Assembly (NCBI GenBank): GCA_945897565.1 | Contig: CAMDFN010000007.1 | Location: 34,957-98,956 of the forward strand | Source of the DNA: Chryseobacterium gleum | Lineage (GTDB): Bacteria > Bacteroidota > Bacteroidia > Flavobacteriales_D > Crocinitomicaceae | Length of the DNA stretch: 64,000 bases | Direction of reading: 5' to 3' | Part shown: positions 19,250-27,656 of the stretch, piece after piece | Numbering within the stretch: position 1 is the stretch's first letter | Layout: the number at the start of each line of letters is the position of its first letter | Made by a program: the position numbers and the translations under genes | Notes under the pieces: generated by a model | Told to the model about the DNA's origin: nothing | Databases searched by the model: none | What the model saw: only the letters and a program-made list of their open reading frames with translations

Positions 19250-19477
19250 TTAAGCCCGCTGTACTTCTACTTGCATGGCTTCTTCTTTGCGCATAGAGAT
19301 GATGTTGCCGTTGATTTCGTAGGCGATGGGGTCACCAAATGGTGCTTTGAAAATCGCTTTGATTTTTTGACCTTTAGTGAGGCCCATTTCTGTGAGTTTG
19401 GGTGCTATTGTGTTGTTGACAATAGCCGAAATTTCTACGAGCTCATTTAATAAAATGGAATCCAAAGTCTGTGACAT
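19250..19477 (-). CDS. feoA: Ferrous iron transport protein A
   Basis: Small cytoplasmic SH3-like protein that supports FeoB. The core EMGLTKGQKIKAIFKAPFGDPIAYEI...ISMRKEEAMQVEV is the FeoA pattern. The ORF track extends it to 101 aa from 19555, but the extra N-terminus (KWYVVFLLMSLHLH) reads like intergenic sequence; the ATG at 19477 (MSQTLDSILLNEL) gives 75 aa. The ATG at 19495 is an alternative. A Bacteroidota-like TACATTTG lies just before the ATG. Confidence 0.88.
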   Translation of the reverse strand: MSQTLDSILLNELVEISAIVNNTIAPKLTEMGLTKGQKIKAIFKAPFGDPIAYEINGNIISMRKEEAMQVEVQRA

Positions 19478-19510
19478 GTGCAAATGTAAACTCATTAATA
19501 GAAAAACCAC

Positions 19511-19528
19511 ATACCATTTTTGTGGTAT
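19511..19528. promoter_or_regulatory. Palindrome upstream of feoA, candidate operator
   Basis: In the 74-base gap between the aspartate kinase stop and feoA there is a perfect 6-6-6 palindrome, ATACCA-N6-TGGTAT. A second overlapping inverted pair, ACCACA / TGTGGT, shares the same bases. Position in front of an iron-uptake operon suggests a metal-responsive operator or an attenuator-like RNA switch. I do not recognise it as a Fur or DtxR consensus. Confidence 0.35.
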
Positions 19529-19551
19529 TTTGAATCTTTCTAAATAAAACA

Positions 19552-20826
19552 TCAAGATTTGGTCTGCAAAACCAAGCGAGCCGTGTTACGGGTCTGTTGG
19601 TTCACTAAATTGGTTTTGCCCGCACTCATTTGTGCAAGAATAGCATCGTTGTAATGGCGGATGGTCACGAGTTCTAAATTTTCGTTGTAGCGGATGTGAT
19701 AGCGCGCTCCAAGTGCGCGTTGTAAACCATCGACGTCCATTTTGTCGCGATCTATCAGGACCGAGAAATTGAGTGCTGAATTTTGCATCAGGTTGATATG
19801 CGCCTGCATGGTAGCGAGTGCCGCAAATATCTCAGCGAGTTGCTTTTCGGCAATAAAAGAAAAATCTTTGGAGCTAAAAGTCACTAAAACTTGGTTGAAC
19901 TTCACAATGTAGGAAGGAATCTGTGCATCGCGCTCCGCATTGGCAGAAATAGTGGTGCCCGGAGCTGCCGGATCAAGGAAAGAGCGCACATATAAAGGAA
20001 TATTTTTCTGTTGTAAAGGTTGCACAGTTTTGGGATGGATTACGCTTGCTCCATAGTAAGACAACTCAATGGCTTCTTTAAATGAGATTTGTGCAAGCAG
20101 CTGCGTGTTTTCAAAGTATTTTGGATCTGCATTGAGCATTCCCGGTACATCTTTCCAGATTGTGACGCTTTCGGCTTCGCAACAATAGGCCAATATACCA
20201 GCGCTGTAGTCCGAACCTTCTCGGCCAAGTGTTGTGGTAAAACCTTCGGCTGTATGGCCAATAAAACCTTGTGTAATTGCGATATCTACGCGTTCAAATA
20301 CTTGCTTAACGTTTTGTTGGCATAAATCGATGGTTTTTTTCCAGTCGACTTGTGCTTCTTGGTAATTGTTGTCTGTGCGGATGAGTACTTTGGCATCGAG
20401 CCAATAGCTGCTATAGCTTTGTTGGGTCAAATAAGCTGCCAGAATTTTACTTGAAATCAGTTCGCCGCAAGAAACGAGTTGGTCGTATTGAAATGAGCGG
20501 TTCTCTTCCAAAGGCTCGAAAAACAATTGAGCTATCTGTTCAAAGATGTCCTCGAGTTCTTGGTGAACTTGCATATGACTTTCGGCAAACAAGCCCCATA
20601 AAATTTCTTGATGATATGCTTTAAGATCGTCGAGTAGGCGTGAATAAATAGAATGATCTTGAGCATAAAGGGCACTGATCAGCTCCTCTAGTTTGTTGGT
20701 GGTTTTGCCCATTGCCGACACTACAACGAGTAGCTTTTGGTTGGGGTAGCGCGCTAAAATAGCGCTTACATTTTTGACAGCAGCGGCATCTTTTACCGAT
20801 GCGCCGCCAAATTTAAAAACCTTCAT
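19552..20826 (-). CDS. Aspartate kinase
   Basis: Phosphorylates aspartate, the first step towards lysine/DAP, threonine and methionine. The kinase start is MKVFKFGGASVKDAAAV, followed by the VVSAMGKTTNKL and GFIGHTAEGFTTTLGREGSDYSA motifs and C-terminal ACT-type sequence from about residue 300. The track start (20835) is a TTG; the ATG at 20826 restores the canonical MKVFKFGG start (424 aa) and leaves 1 base after the gpsA stop. It is a monofunctional kinase with no homoserine dehydrogenase domain. Confidence 0.94.
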   Translation of the reverse strand: MKVFKFGGASVKDAAAVKNVSAILARYPNQKLLVVVSAMGKTTNKLEELISALYAQDHSIYSRLLDDLKAYHQEILWGLFAESHMQVHQELEDIFEQIAQLFFEPLEENRSFQYDQLVSCGELISSKILAAYLTQQSYSSYWLDAKVLIRTDNNYQEAQVDWKKTIDLCQQNVKQVFERVDIAITQGFIGHTAEGFTTTLGREGSDYSAGILAYCCEAESVTIWKDVPGMLNADPKYFENTQLLAQISFKEAIELSYYGASVIHPKTVQPLQQKNIPLYVRSFLDPAAPGTTISANAERDAQIPSYIVKFNQVLVTFSSKDFSFIAEKQLAEIFAALATMQAHINLMQNSALNFSVLIDRDKMDVDGLQRALGARYHIRYNENLELVTIRHYNDAILAQMSAGKTNLVNQQTRNTARLVLQTKS

Positions 20827-20827
20827 C

Positions 20828-21826
20828 TTAGGCAAGTTTTTCAGCTAAAATTTTCATTTCAAGAGCAGGGGCATTTTTCTCATAAATAATGCGGTATACT
20901 GCGGTGAGGATAGGCATGTCCACCTCAAATTTTTGATTGATTTCGTACAAACTTTTGGTGGCGTAATAGCCTTCCGCAATCATGTTCATTTCGAGTTGGG
21001 CTGTTTTGACTGAATAACCTTTGCCAATCATGAAACCAAAAGTGCGGTTGCGCGAAAAGTTAGAATACGCCGTCACTAATAAGTCACCGAGGTAGGCGCT
21101 TGTTTTGGTGTCGCGGTGCACTGGATGCAACACATCTATAAAACGCTCAATTTCTTGAATGGCATTAGACACCAACACCGCTTGAAAGTTATCGCCGTAG
21201 CCCAAGCCATGGCAAATGCCAGCGGCCAGCGCATAGACGTTTTTGAGTACGGCCGAGAATTCTGTGCCGAAAAGGTCATCGCTGGTGGTGGTTTTGATAT
21301 AGCGACAACTCAATGCAGCAGCCATTTGCTGAGCGCGTTGTGCATTTGAACAAGCTAATGTAAGGTAAGAAAGACGTTCCATGGCTACTTCTTCAGCGTG
21401 GCAGGGCCCCGAAATGATGCCAATGTGGTCATACGGAACACCAAAACTTTTGTGAATGAAGCGCGCCGGAATGGCATTGAAAGTCGGGATAATTCCTTTG
21501 ACAGCCGAAAAAACGACTTTATTGGCAAAATGACTTTCGCCGATGCCTGCAAAAGCTTCTTCCAAAAAAGCAGCCGGCGTGGCGATAATGACCCAATCAA
21601 CGGCATTTAAGGTGCTTTCTAAATCTGTACTCAGGACCAATTGCTTGGTGTCAAAAGCCACAGATTGAAGGTATTTGGGGTTGTGTCCAAATTGCTGGAT
21701 GTGCGCAATGGCTTCTTGGCTGCGCATCCACCAATGGACTTGCGTGCAATTGTTGCAAAGAATTTTGACCAATGCTGTAGCCCAGCTGCCGCCGCCAATG
21801 ACCGCAATTTTTTGTGGTGTTTCCAT
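20828..21826 (-). CDS. gpsA: NAD(P)-dependent glycerol-3-phosphate dehydrogenase
   Basis: Makes sn-glycerol-3-phosphate from dihydroxyacetone phosphate for phospholipid synthesis. The Rossmann motif IAVIGGGSWATALVKIL opens the protein, and the signature SGPCHAEEVAME, the catalytic-lysine segment VLKNVYALAAG and the C-terminal AQLEMNMIAEGYYATKSLYE are visible. Length 332 aa is normal. The next gene, aspartate kinase, starts one base after its stop. Confidence 0.95.
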   Translation of the reverse strand: METPQKIAVIGGGSWATALVKILCNNCTQVHWWMRSQEAIAHIQQFGHNPKYLQSVAFDTKQLVLSTDLESTLNAVDWVIIATPAAFLEEAFAGIGESHFANKVVFSAVKGIIPTFNAIPARFIHKSFGVPYDHIGIISGPCHAEEVAMERLSYLTLACSNAQRAQQMAAALSCRYIKTTTSDDLFGTEFSAVLKNVYALAAGICHGLGYGDNFQAVLVSNAIQEIERFIDVLHPVHRDTKTSAYLGDLLVTAYSNFSRNRTFGFMIGKGYSVKTAQLEMNMIAEGYYATKSLYEINQKFEVDMPILTAVYRIIYEKNAPALEMKILAEKLA

Positions 21827-21872
21827 TTGGCAAAGTTAAGCAATCCTCCGCAATCCTAGACGGCGATGGTCG

Positions 21873-22715
21873 TTAAACTCTTGGGTTGTTTAGGGAGCGA
21901 ATACCTTCGGCTTCCAAAGCAATGCGTCTGTGTTTGTATAACTTACCAATTGCTTGCTTGAATGTTTTTTTACTCAATCCGAGCACCGCGCGCACTTCAT
22001 CTGGGTCGCTTTTGTCGGTGAGTGCCAAAAAGCCGTCGTTGCCAGTCAAAACATCCAATATTTTTTGCTCGGCTGCGTCATAACGGCTATCGTTGGGTAC
22101 TTCTAGGCGAATATCTAATTTGCCGTCGTCACGTACTTTGGCAACGTAACCTTTGCACTCTTGTTCGCTTTGTACCGGTTGGTTGAGGTGGTCTCTAAAG
22201 ATGAGCCCTTCGTAGCGGCTATTGACAATGACATTTCTGCCCAATTTTCCCTCATCGCAGATCAATAAATCAACTTCCTGACCTTCCATACTTAAGTCCT
22301 GACAAGGGGTGAGTGCTTTTTTGACCTTCATGCTGCCAAATAAGCGGTCGGTTTCAGTGTCGTAGAGTAATGTGAATAATTCGCGATCGCCAATGACCAA
22401 GCGCTGGCGCTGTTCGGCAAAAGGCACAAACAAATCTTTGTCTAAACCCCAGTCAACAAAAGCTCCGTACGGATTGACCTCAACTACATTTAGAAAAGCG
22501 AGTTCGCCAAGTAGGATGTATGGTTTTTCGGCGACGGCCACCATGCGCTCAGAGGAATCTTTCATCACAAACACCTCTACCTCTGTGCCTTCTTCCATAT
22601 CTGGTGTCAGGTATTTATTGGGCAGTAAGATTTCATTTTCTTGTAAATCGACAAGATAAGCTCCAGGAGGTGCAAAGCGCTTGATGGTGAGTGTATTTAT
22701 TTTTCCGAGTTCCAT
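21873..22715 (-). CDS. cvfB: CvfB-like S1 RNA-binding protein
   Basis: Predicted RNA-binding protein of the CvfB/YitL family (280 aa): N-terminal S1-like modules followed by a C-terminal winged helix. The start MELGKINTLTIKRFAPPGAYL, the NPYGAFVDWGLDKDLFVP S1 signature and the C-terminal SKKTFKQAIGKLYKHRRI are typical. Such proteins affect virulence-gene expression in staphylococci; the role in Bacteroidota is unknown. It follows the orphan gene upstream by 5 bases. Confidence 0.88.
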   Translation of the reverse strand: MELGKINTLTIKRFAPPGAYLVDLQENEILLPNKYLTPDMEEGTEVEVFVMKDSSERMVAVAEKPYILLGELAFLNVVEVNPYGAFVDWGLDKDLFVPFAEQRQRLVIGDRELFTLLYDTETDRLFGSMKVKKALTPCQDLSMEGQEVDLLICDEGKLGRNVIVNSRYEGLIFRDHLNQPVQSEQECKGYVAKVRDDGKLDIRLEVPNDSRYDAAEQKILDVLTGNDGFLALTDKSDPDEVRAVLGLSKKTFKQAIGKLYKHRRIALEAEGIRSLNNPRV

Positions 22716-22720
22716 AGGAT

Positions 22721-23779
22721 TTATTCTTGATAAGATTCTGGGTTAGTTGGTCTGCTGAAGAACTTGAAACGCTTGCGCTTCTTTTGGCTTGGGTTGAGTT
22801 CTGGGTTGTTGGCGGGCGTTGGTAGATTGGCTTGATGCGTGCCATTGCCTGGGTTTTGTTGGTCTGAGGGGTTCATCCAGTCGCCGCGCATGCGGTTCTT
22901 TTCGACTTTACCTGTTTTTTGATTGAGCGCATAATAATAGCGCTCGCCAACGTCATCAGGGTTGGTGGCAATTACATCCGCTTCGAGGTTCCATAGTTCG
23001 CGGTCGTAGTCGTAAACGTAGGCATCGTAGGACATATCCGGAAAATAATAGGAGTACACCCCTTCAAGTGCAGGAGCCTCCGGAGACAAGTGATCGAAGA
23101 CAATGCGCGCACGCTTGGGCTCGAACTCAAGCGACATACTGGCCATATTGGCGTATTCAAAAACAACGCGTTTTTTCAATGTTTTGGGATCTTTGAACAC
23201 AGGACTACCGAATTTAGCACTCTGCCCAGTAAAACTCAGCACATCTAATAATTTGAAATTGCTCATGGTGGTGCCGCCATCGTAGCCAAAAAGTAAATAT
23301 TGGGTTTTTCCCTGAAAAGAGAAGTCGATGATTTTGTAGTAAATGGCGCCATACCAGTTTTTGGTATCGACTACATTTTCTGGTTTGCTGTTGTAGGGGT
23401 CGAGCATATCGATGAGTTCTAGTACCAATACCCGCTCTTTTCCATCTTCTCTTCGCAAGACAAAACCACCGTAGGTATTGGAAAGATCGGATAACTCGAC
23501 GTTCCAAGTCAGCAAGCGAACCGTTTGGTCGTTGCTTTTGAGGTCGGCAATTTTGAGGGCTTGTAAAGGGAAGTCAAAGAAATCTTTGCTGCGCACGAGT
23601 TCAGACATTGCTTTTTTGAAATCGGCGTGTAATTTTTGGGTTTGGGTGTCGTCTTTGCTCGAGCGGAGCGCGGTCAAGAGTTGGTAAGCCTCTTGCTCTT
23701 TTTGCGCAAGCCCCTGTGCTTGGCTGAAAAACGGCAAAAGCAACAAAGACAAAAGGAGTAAAGCAATAAGGTGCCTCAT
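22721..23779 (-). CDS. Secreted protein of unknown function
   Basis: Not recognised. It begins with a very hydrophobic signal peptide (MRHLIALLLLSLLLLPFFSQAQ), so it is exported. The middle is rich in aromatic and charged residues (LLTWNVELSDLSNTYGGFVLRREDGKER), suggesting a beta-rich fold. The C-terminus is disordered (Asn/Pro/Gln-rich, about residues 305-335) and ends in a strongly basic patch, KKRKRFKFFSRP. It sits between rpe and cvfB on the same strand. The hydrophobic leader and basic tail could anchor it at the envelope; that is inference. Confidence 0.75.
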   Translation of the reverse strand: MRHLIALLLLSLLLLPFFSQAQGLAQKEQEAYQLLTALRSSKDDTQTQKLHADFKKAMSELVRSKDFFDFPLQALKIADLKSNDQTVRLLTWNVELSDLSNTYGGFVLRREDGKERVLVLELIDMLDPYNSKPENVVDTKNWYGAIYYKIIDFSFQGKTQYLLFGYDGGTTMSNFKLLDVLSFTGQSAKFGSPVFKDPKTLKKRVVFEYANMASMSLEFEPKRARIVFDHLSPEAPALEGVYSYYFPDMSYDAYVYDYDRELWNLEADVIATNPDDVGERYYYALNQKTGKVEKNRMRGDWMNPSDQQNPGNGTHQANLPTPANNPELNPSQKKRKRFKFFSRPTNPESYQE

Positions 23780-23817
23780 GTGGCGTTTAACGTCGAATGT
23801 GCTGTTTGGTTACGCAA

Positions 23818-24462
23818 TTACAAGCTTTTTAGCTCGGCTATGGTAGCCACAGGATCGGCCGCGCCAAAAACAAAGCTTCCTGCTACTAAGGCATCGGCTC
23901 CGGCAGCTGCTAATTGCGCGCCTGTTTCTAAATTCACTCCGCCATCTACTTCGATTAAAAAATGAGCGTTGTGGGCTGTTCGTAGCGCTTTGAGACGCGC
24001 TACTTTGTCTGTAGCTGCAGTGATAAACTTTTGACCTCCAAAACCTGGATTAACGCTCATGATCAAGACGAGGTCTAGCAGATGAGCTACTTCGTTCAAT
24101 ACTTCGATTGGCGTATGTGGATTGAGCGCCACGCCTGCCTTCATGCCGAGTTCTCGTATGCGACTTAGGGTGCGGTGGAGGTGTGGGCAGGCTTCGTAAT
24201 GTACGGTCAGGATATCGGCGCCGGCCTTTTTAAAATCTTCGAGGTAGGCGTCTGGGTTGGCAATCATGAGGTGTACGTCGAGTATTTTATCGGTGTGCTT
24301 GCGGATGGCTTGCAAGACCGGGAAACCAAAAGAAATATTCGGCACAAACACGCCGTCCATGACATCGATGTGCAACCAATCTGCAACGGAATGGTGCAGC
24401 ATAAGCGTATCGCGCTGGATATTGCCGAAATCACAGGAAAGTACAGATGGAGAAACGAGCAT
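23818..24462 (-). CDS. rpe: Ribulose-phosphate 3-epimerase
   Basis: TIM-barrel enzyme of the pentose phosphate pathway interconverting ribulose-5-P and xylulose-5-P. Signatures: SPSVLSCDFGNIQRD, the metal-ligand motif HIDVMDGVFVPNIS, HLMIANPDAYL, VNPGFGGQKFI and EVDGGVN. Length 214 aa is normal. It lies 20 bases downstream of the L,D-transpeptidase stop. Confidence 0.97.
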   Translation of the reverse strand: MLVSPSVLSCDFGNIQRDTLMLHHSVADWLHIDVMDGVFVPNISFGFPVLQAIRKHTDKILDVHLMIANPDAYLEDFKKAGADILTVHYEACPHLHRTLSRIRELGMKAGVALNPHTPIEVLNEVAHLLDLVLIMSVNPGFGGQKFITAATDKVARLKALRTAHNAHFLIEVDGGVNLETGAQLAAAGADALVAGSFVFGAADPVATIAELKSL

Positions 24463-24482
24463 GGTCTAAATTTTTGCTAAAA

Positions 24483-26072
24483 TTAGCCATTATTTCCCGA
24501 ACGAAATAGCGCAATAAGTGCGCGTTCCTTTTGATAGAGGTCTAAGTGAAAATACAAGCCTTTTTGGTCGGCAGTGACCGTGTAATATTCAACAAAAATC
24601 GGAATGGCCTTTAGTAAGCGTATTTTTTGGTGCCGCTGTTGATCAATCAAGCGTTGAAGAGAATCTCCATTCACTTTATTATACTTTGTACCGAAGCTAT
24701 CTTGGTTTAACATCAGTTTGCCAAGTTCAATTGGATCCTCTGCGCGCATGCAGCCGTGCGAAAAGCTGCGAAAGTTTTGCCTAAACAGCCCTCTGCTAGG
24801 GGTGTCGTGTACATAGACGGAGAAATGATTGGCAAAATCAAATTTGATCAGTCCGAGACTATTCCAAGGCCCCGGATCTTGTTCAATCAAATAAGGAAAG
24901 GTGTTGTTCTTTATTTTTTTCCAGCGGACCATTTTTGGATCGATTTCTTTTTTGCCCGCACCATAGATACGCATGTGCTCCTTTTCGAGGTAAGCCGCAT
25001 TGCGTTTCAAGGCAGGTAAAATTTCATTTTTTGCAATAGAGCTCGGTACGCGCCAATAAGGCATTGCGATCAACTGATAAATTTTTGATTGCAATAGGGG
25101 TGTTTGGTGTGCTATCTTCCCAATGATGATCCGGTGTATAGACCTCAGGGTGTCATTGGAGATGAAATGCAATTCAAAGGAAGGAAGGTTAATGGCGACA
25201 AAAGTTGTCGGTTTTTTTGCAGTTTGCCTGAGTTTATCTAGGGAAATTTGCGCGTGATATAGTTGATCTTGTTTTGATTGTGCAAATGCTAAAACAGTTG
25301 CTGAACCTACACGACCATCTGCATTGAGCCCTTGTTTTTTTTGATATACTTTTAATGCGGCTCTAAATTCTAAACTATCGGTGTTTTCAGCGCAATAACC
25401 GAGCCCGATGAGCGCAATTTGGAGTTGTTGCCAAGCTAAAGTTTTGTCGTCTTTTTCTGCGGTCAGCTTAAATGACAACGTATCTAATTTTGCAGTATCA
25501 GCAAAGTGATACAGGTGTTGGGCCATATAACGGTAGTTGGTGTCTGCAGGCCCGCAGCTCAGCAAAAGTGAATCGGTGTTTTGTGGTTTGGTGAGCCAGG
25601 CAGTCGGGAATTTTTTCCATGTCTTGACTTTGAAGGCTTGTTTATTGAAATCTATCAAGCCGCTGTCGAGGTCATGAACCATTGTGCCAATTTGGTAATT
25701 GAGCACTAGTTCCCGGACCAATTGAGGTTTTACTTGAAAGGAAATGACCCTAGCCTTTGGCAAGCCAAAATGATGGTGTTTTGAAATAGTTTTCAGCCAA
25801 TGTTTTTGAATAGTTTGGCCAATTGCAGTGCGCGAATAAACCGATCTGAAGCCAATTTTTTGATAGAAGGCATAAAGCTCTTGGCGTTGTGTTTTGTCGA
25901 GTGGCAACAAGGAGTGCCCATCGGTAAGGAGCCGTTTAATTTTGACGGCAGTGGGCAATTTTCGATCAAAAAGAAAATCTTTTGGAGCTGTTGTTGCAGG
26001 CCCATCTTTACAAGCAAAAAGCACCAAGAACGATAGGAGCAGTACGGAGCAGATATGTAAGGCGTACTTCAT
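24483..26072 (-). CDS. L,D-transpeptidase (YcbB-like), lipoprotein
   Basis: Envelope enzyme expected to form L,D cross-links or attach proteins to peptidoglycan. The N-terminus is a lipoprotein signal (VLLLSFLVLFAC, lipobox LFAC). A peptidoglycan-binding-like stretch (ENTDSLEFRAALKVYQKKQGLNADGRVGSATV) precedes the YkuD catalytic domain, whose Cys motif is SHGCMRAEDP near residue 435. The order signal, PGB, YkuD and the 529 aa length match the YcbB/LdtD group. Confidence 0.92.
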   Translation of the reverse strand: MKYALHICSVLLLSFLVLFACKDGPATTAPKDFLFDRKLPTAVKIKRLLTDGHSLLPLDKTQRQELYAFYQKIGFRSVYSRTAIGQTIQKHWLKTISKHHHFGLPKARVISFQVKPQLVRELVLNYQIGTMVHDLDSGLIDFNKQAFKVKTWKKFPTAWLTKPQNTDSLLLSCGPADTNYRYMAQHLYHFADTAKLDTLSFKLTAEKDDKTLAWQQLQIALIGLGYCAENTDSLEFRAALKVYQKKQGLNADGRVGSATVLAFAQSKQDQLYHAQISLDKLRQTAKKPTTFVAINLPSFELHFISNDTLRSIHRIIIGKIAHQTPLLQSKIYQLIAMPYWRVPSSIAKNEILPALKRNAAYLEKEHMRIYGAGKKEIDPKMVRWKKIKNNTFPYLIEQDPGPWNSLGLIKFDFANHFSVYVHDTPSRGLFRQNFRSFSHGCMRAEDPIELGKLMLNQDSFGTKYNKVNGDSLQRLIDQQRHQKIRLLKAIPIFVEYYTVTADQKGLYFHLDLYQKERALIALFRSGNNG

Positions 26073-26118
26073 TATTATGCTTAATTTCGTTGAAAGTAGT
26101 TAAAACTTTGCACTCACC

Positions 26119-26724
26119 ATGGTAATTTTCCTGATCATACTTACAACATTCCTATCTTGGCAAGGATTTCAAAATCCGGCTTTTTTGGAGCGCATGCTTT
26201 TTATCCCCTACCGCAGTAAACATAATGCTGAGTGGTACCGGTTTTTTACACACATGTTCGTGCATCTCGATTGGTCGCATTTGTTGTTCAATATGCTTAC
26301 GCTTTGGTTTATAGGTGGTTTTCTAGCTGCTGAGTATAGCCTCATTTTTGGTGTAATGAAGGGCACTTATTATTTTGCCATGCTCTATCTAATGGGCGGG
26401 CTATTTGCAACACTTTATTCCTTTTATAAACATCAAGATCAACCGCATTACCGCAGTTTGGGTGCTTCAGGAGCGGTAAGCGCGGTGCTTTTTGCCTTTA
26501 TTGCAGCACACCCTACACAAGGGCTCATGCTCATGTTTATTCCGATACCAATTCCAGCCTATATTTTTGGCCCTATTTATTTGCTTATCGAGTATTATGC
26601 GTTTAGAAAGGGCAACACCGGTATTGCCCACGACGCACATATTGCTGGTGCGCTTGCGGGTCTTTTGTTCGTTTTTATTTTTTTACCGGGCTATGCGCAA
26701 TTTTTTGCATCTTTGTTTCACTAG
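26119..26724 (+). CDS. Rhomboid-family intramembrane serine protease
   Basis: Six-helix membrane protease (201 aa) that cleaves transmembrane substrates. The oxyanion region HLDWSHLLFNM, the catalytic serine in LGASGAVSAVLFAF and the catalytic histidine in HDAHIAGALAGLL are all present, so it is predicted active. It is divergent from the L,D-transpeptidase gene with a 46-base gap and precedes the aminotransferase by 14 bases. The substrate is unknown. Confidence 0.93.
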   Translation: MVIFLIILTTFLSWQGFQNPAFLERMLFIPYRSKHNAEWYRFFTHMFVHLDWSHLLFNMLTLWFIGGFLAAEYSLIFGVMKGTYYFAMLYLMGGLFATLYSFYKHQDQPHYRSLGASGAVSAVLFAFIAAHPTQGLMLMFIPIPIPAYIFGPIYLLIEYYAFRKGNTGIAHDAHIAGALAGLLFVFIFLPGYAQFFASLFH

Positions 26725-26738
26725 AAGTTCTGCCATCC

Positions 26739-27590
26739 ATGCGCTACGTCAATAACAACGGTACCTTATTGCCAGCAGATGCCCCAACCATCTCGCCAGG
26801 TAACCGCGCTCATTTATATGGCGATGGCGTGTTTGAGAGCATCCGCATCATTAATGGCCGCCCACTCAACTTAGAAAACCATATTTTGCGCTTGTTGGCC
26901 GGTGCGCGCGCCATTCACATGCGCCCATCTGCGAGTTATACAACTCCTTTTTTTGAAGCAAAAATTATCGAGTTGTGTCAGCATTCGGGTATCAATGAAG
27001 GGGGCAAGTGTCGTTTGTCTTTGGACAGAATTAGCGGTGGTGCTTATTTGCCAGATGCCAATGAAGCAATCTACTACATTGAGGTGGCACCCTATGAGGT
27101 CAATCATTTTGAACTCAATGCCCGCGGTTTAGAGCTCGATATCTATCAAGAAATCAAGTTGCAGAAAAATCTGTTGTCCAATTTCAAGACCAAAATGGGT
27201 TTGCCATACGTAATGGCCGCATTATATGCCAAATCTAAAGATTTAGACGATGTGTTTTTAACAGATTACCGCGGCCAAATACTCGAAACCTCTTCTTGCA
27301 ATTTTTTCATTATTAGCAATGGCGTGCTTTACACACCAAGTTTAGAAGAAGGCTGTTTGGCCGGCACCATGCGCATGCAAGTCATCAATTTGGCCTTGGC
27401 CAACGGCATCAAAGTCTACGAGAGCCCGATCTTACCTCAGCATTTGCTTGCCGCAGATGAAATCTTCCTCACTAATGCCATTCGGGGCATCAATTGGGTA
27501 GGTGGTTACCGCACGAAGCGTTACCAAAATAATATTTCACGTAAATTGGTGGTGCTTTTAAATGCTCATTGGGAAAAAGCCACACAATAG
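26739..27590 (+). CDS. Class IV PLP-dependent aminotransferase
   Basis: Fold-type IV PLP enzyme of the branched-chain aminotransferase / D-amino acid aminotransferase / aminodeoxychorismate lyase family. It has the family start HLYGDGVFESIRIINGRPLNLENH, the catalytic-lysine region NFKTKMGLPYVMA and the PLP-phosphate motif ETSSCNFFI, with LEEGCLAGTMR following. At 283 aa it is the size of PabC/D-AAT. Sequence alone does not settle the substrate; PabC (folate) is a reasonable guess. Confidence 0.9.
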   Translation: MRYVNNNGTLLPADAPTISPGNRAHLYGDGVFESIRIINGRPLNLENHILRLLAGARAIHMRPSASYTTPFFEAKIIELCQHSGINEGGKCRLSLDRISGGAYLPDANEAIYYIEVAPYEVNHFELNARGLELDIYQEIKLQKNLLSNFKTKMGLPYVMAALYAKSKDLDDVFLTDYRGQILETSSCNFFIISNGVLYTPSLEEGCLAGTMRMQVINLALANGIKVYESPILPQHLLAADEIFLTNAIRGINWVGGYRTKRYQNNISRKLVVLLNAHWEKATQ

Positions 27591-27656
27591 TTTTCAACAA
27601 TTGCCAAGCCGCGCAGTAGAATTCCCTAAATTTAGAGTTCTCATTTTACTGCTGCC

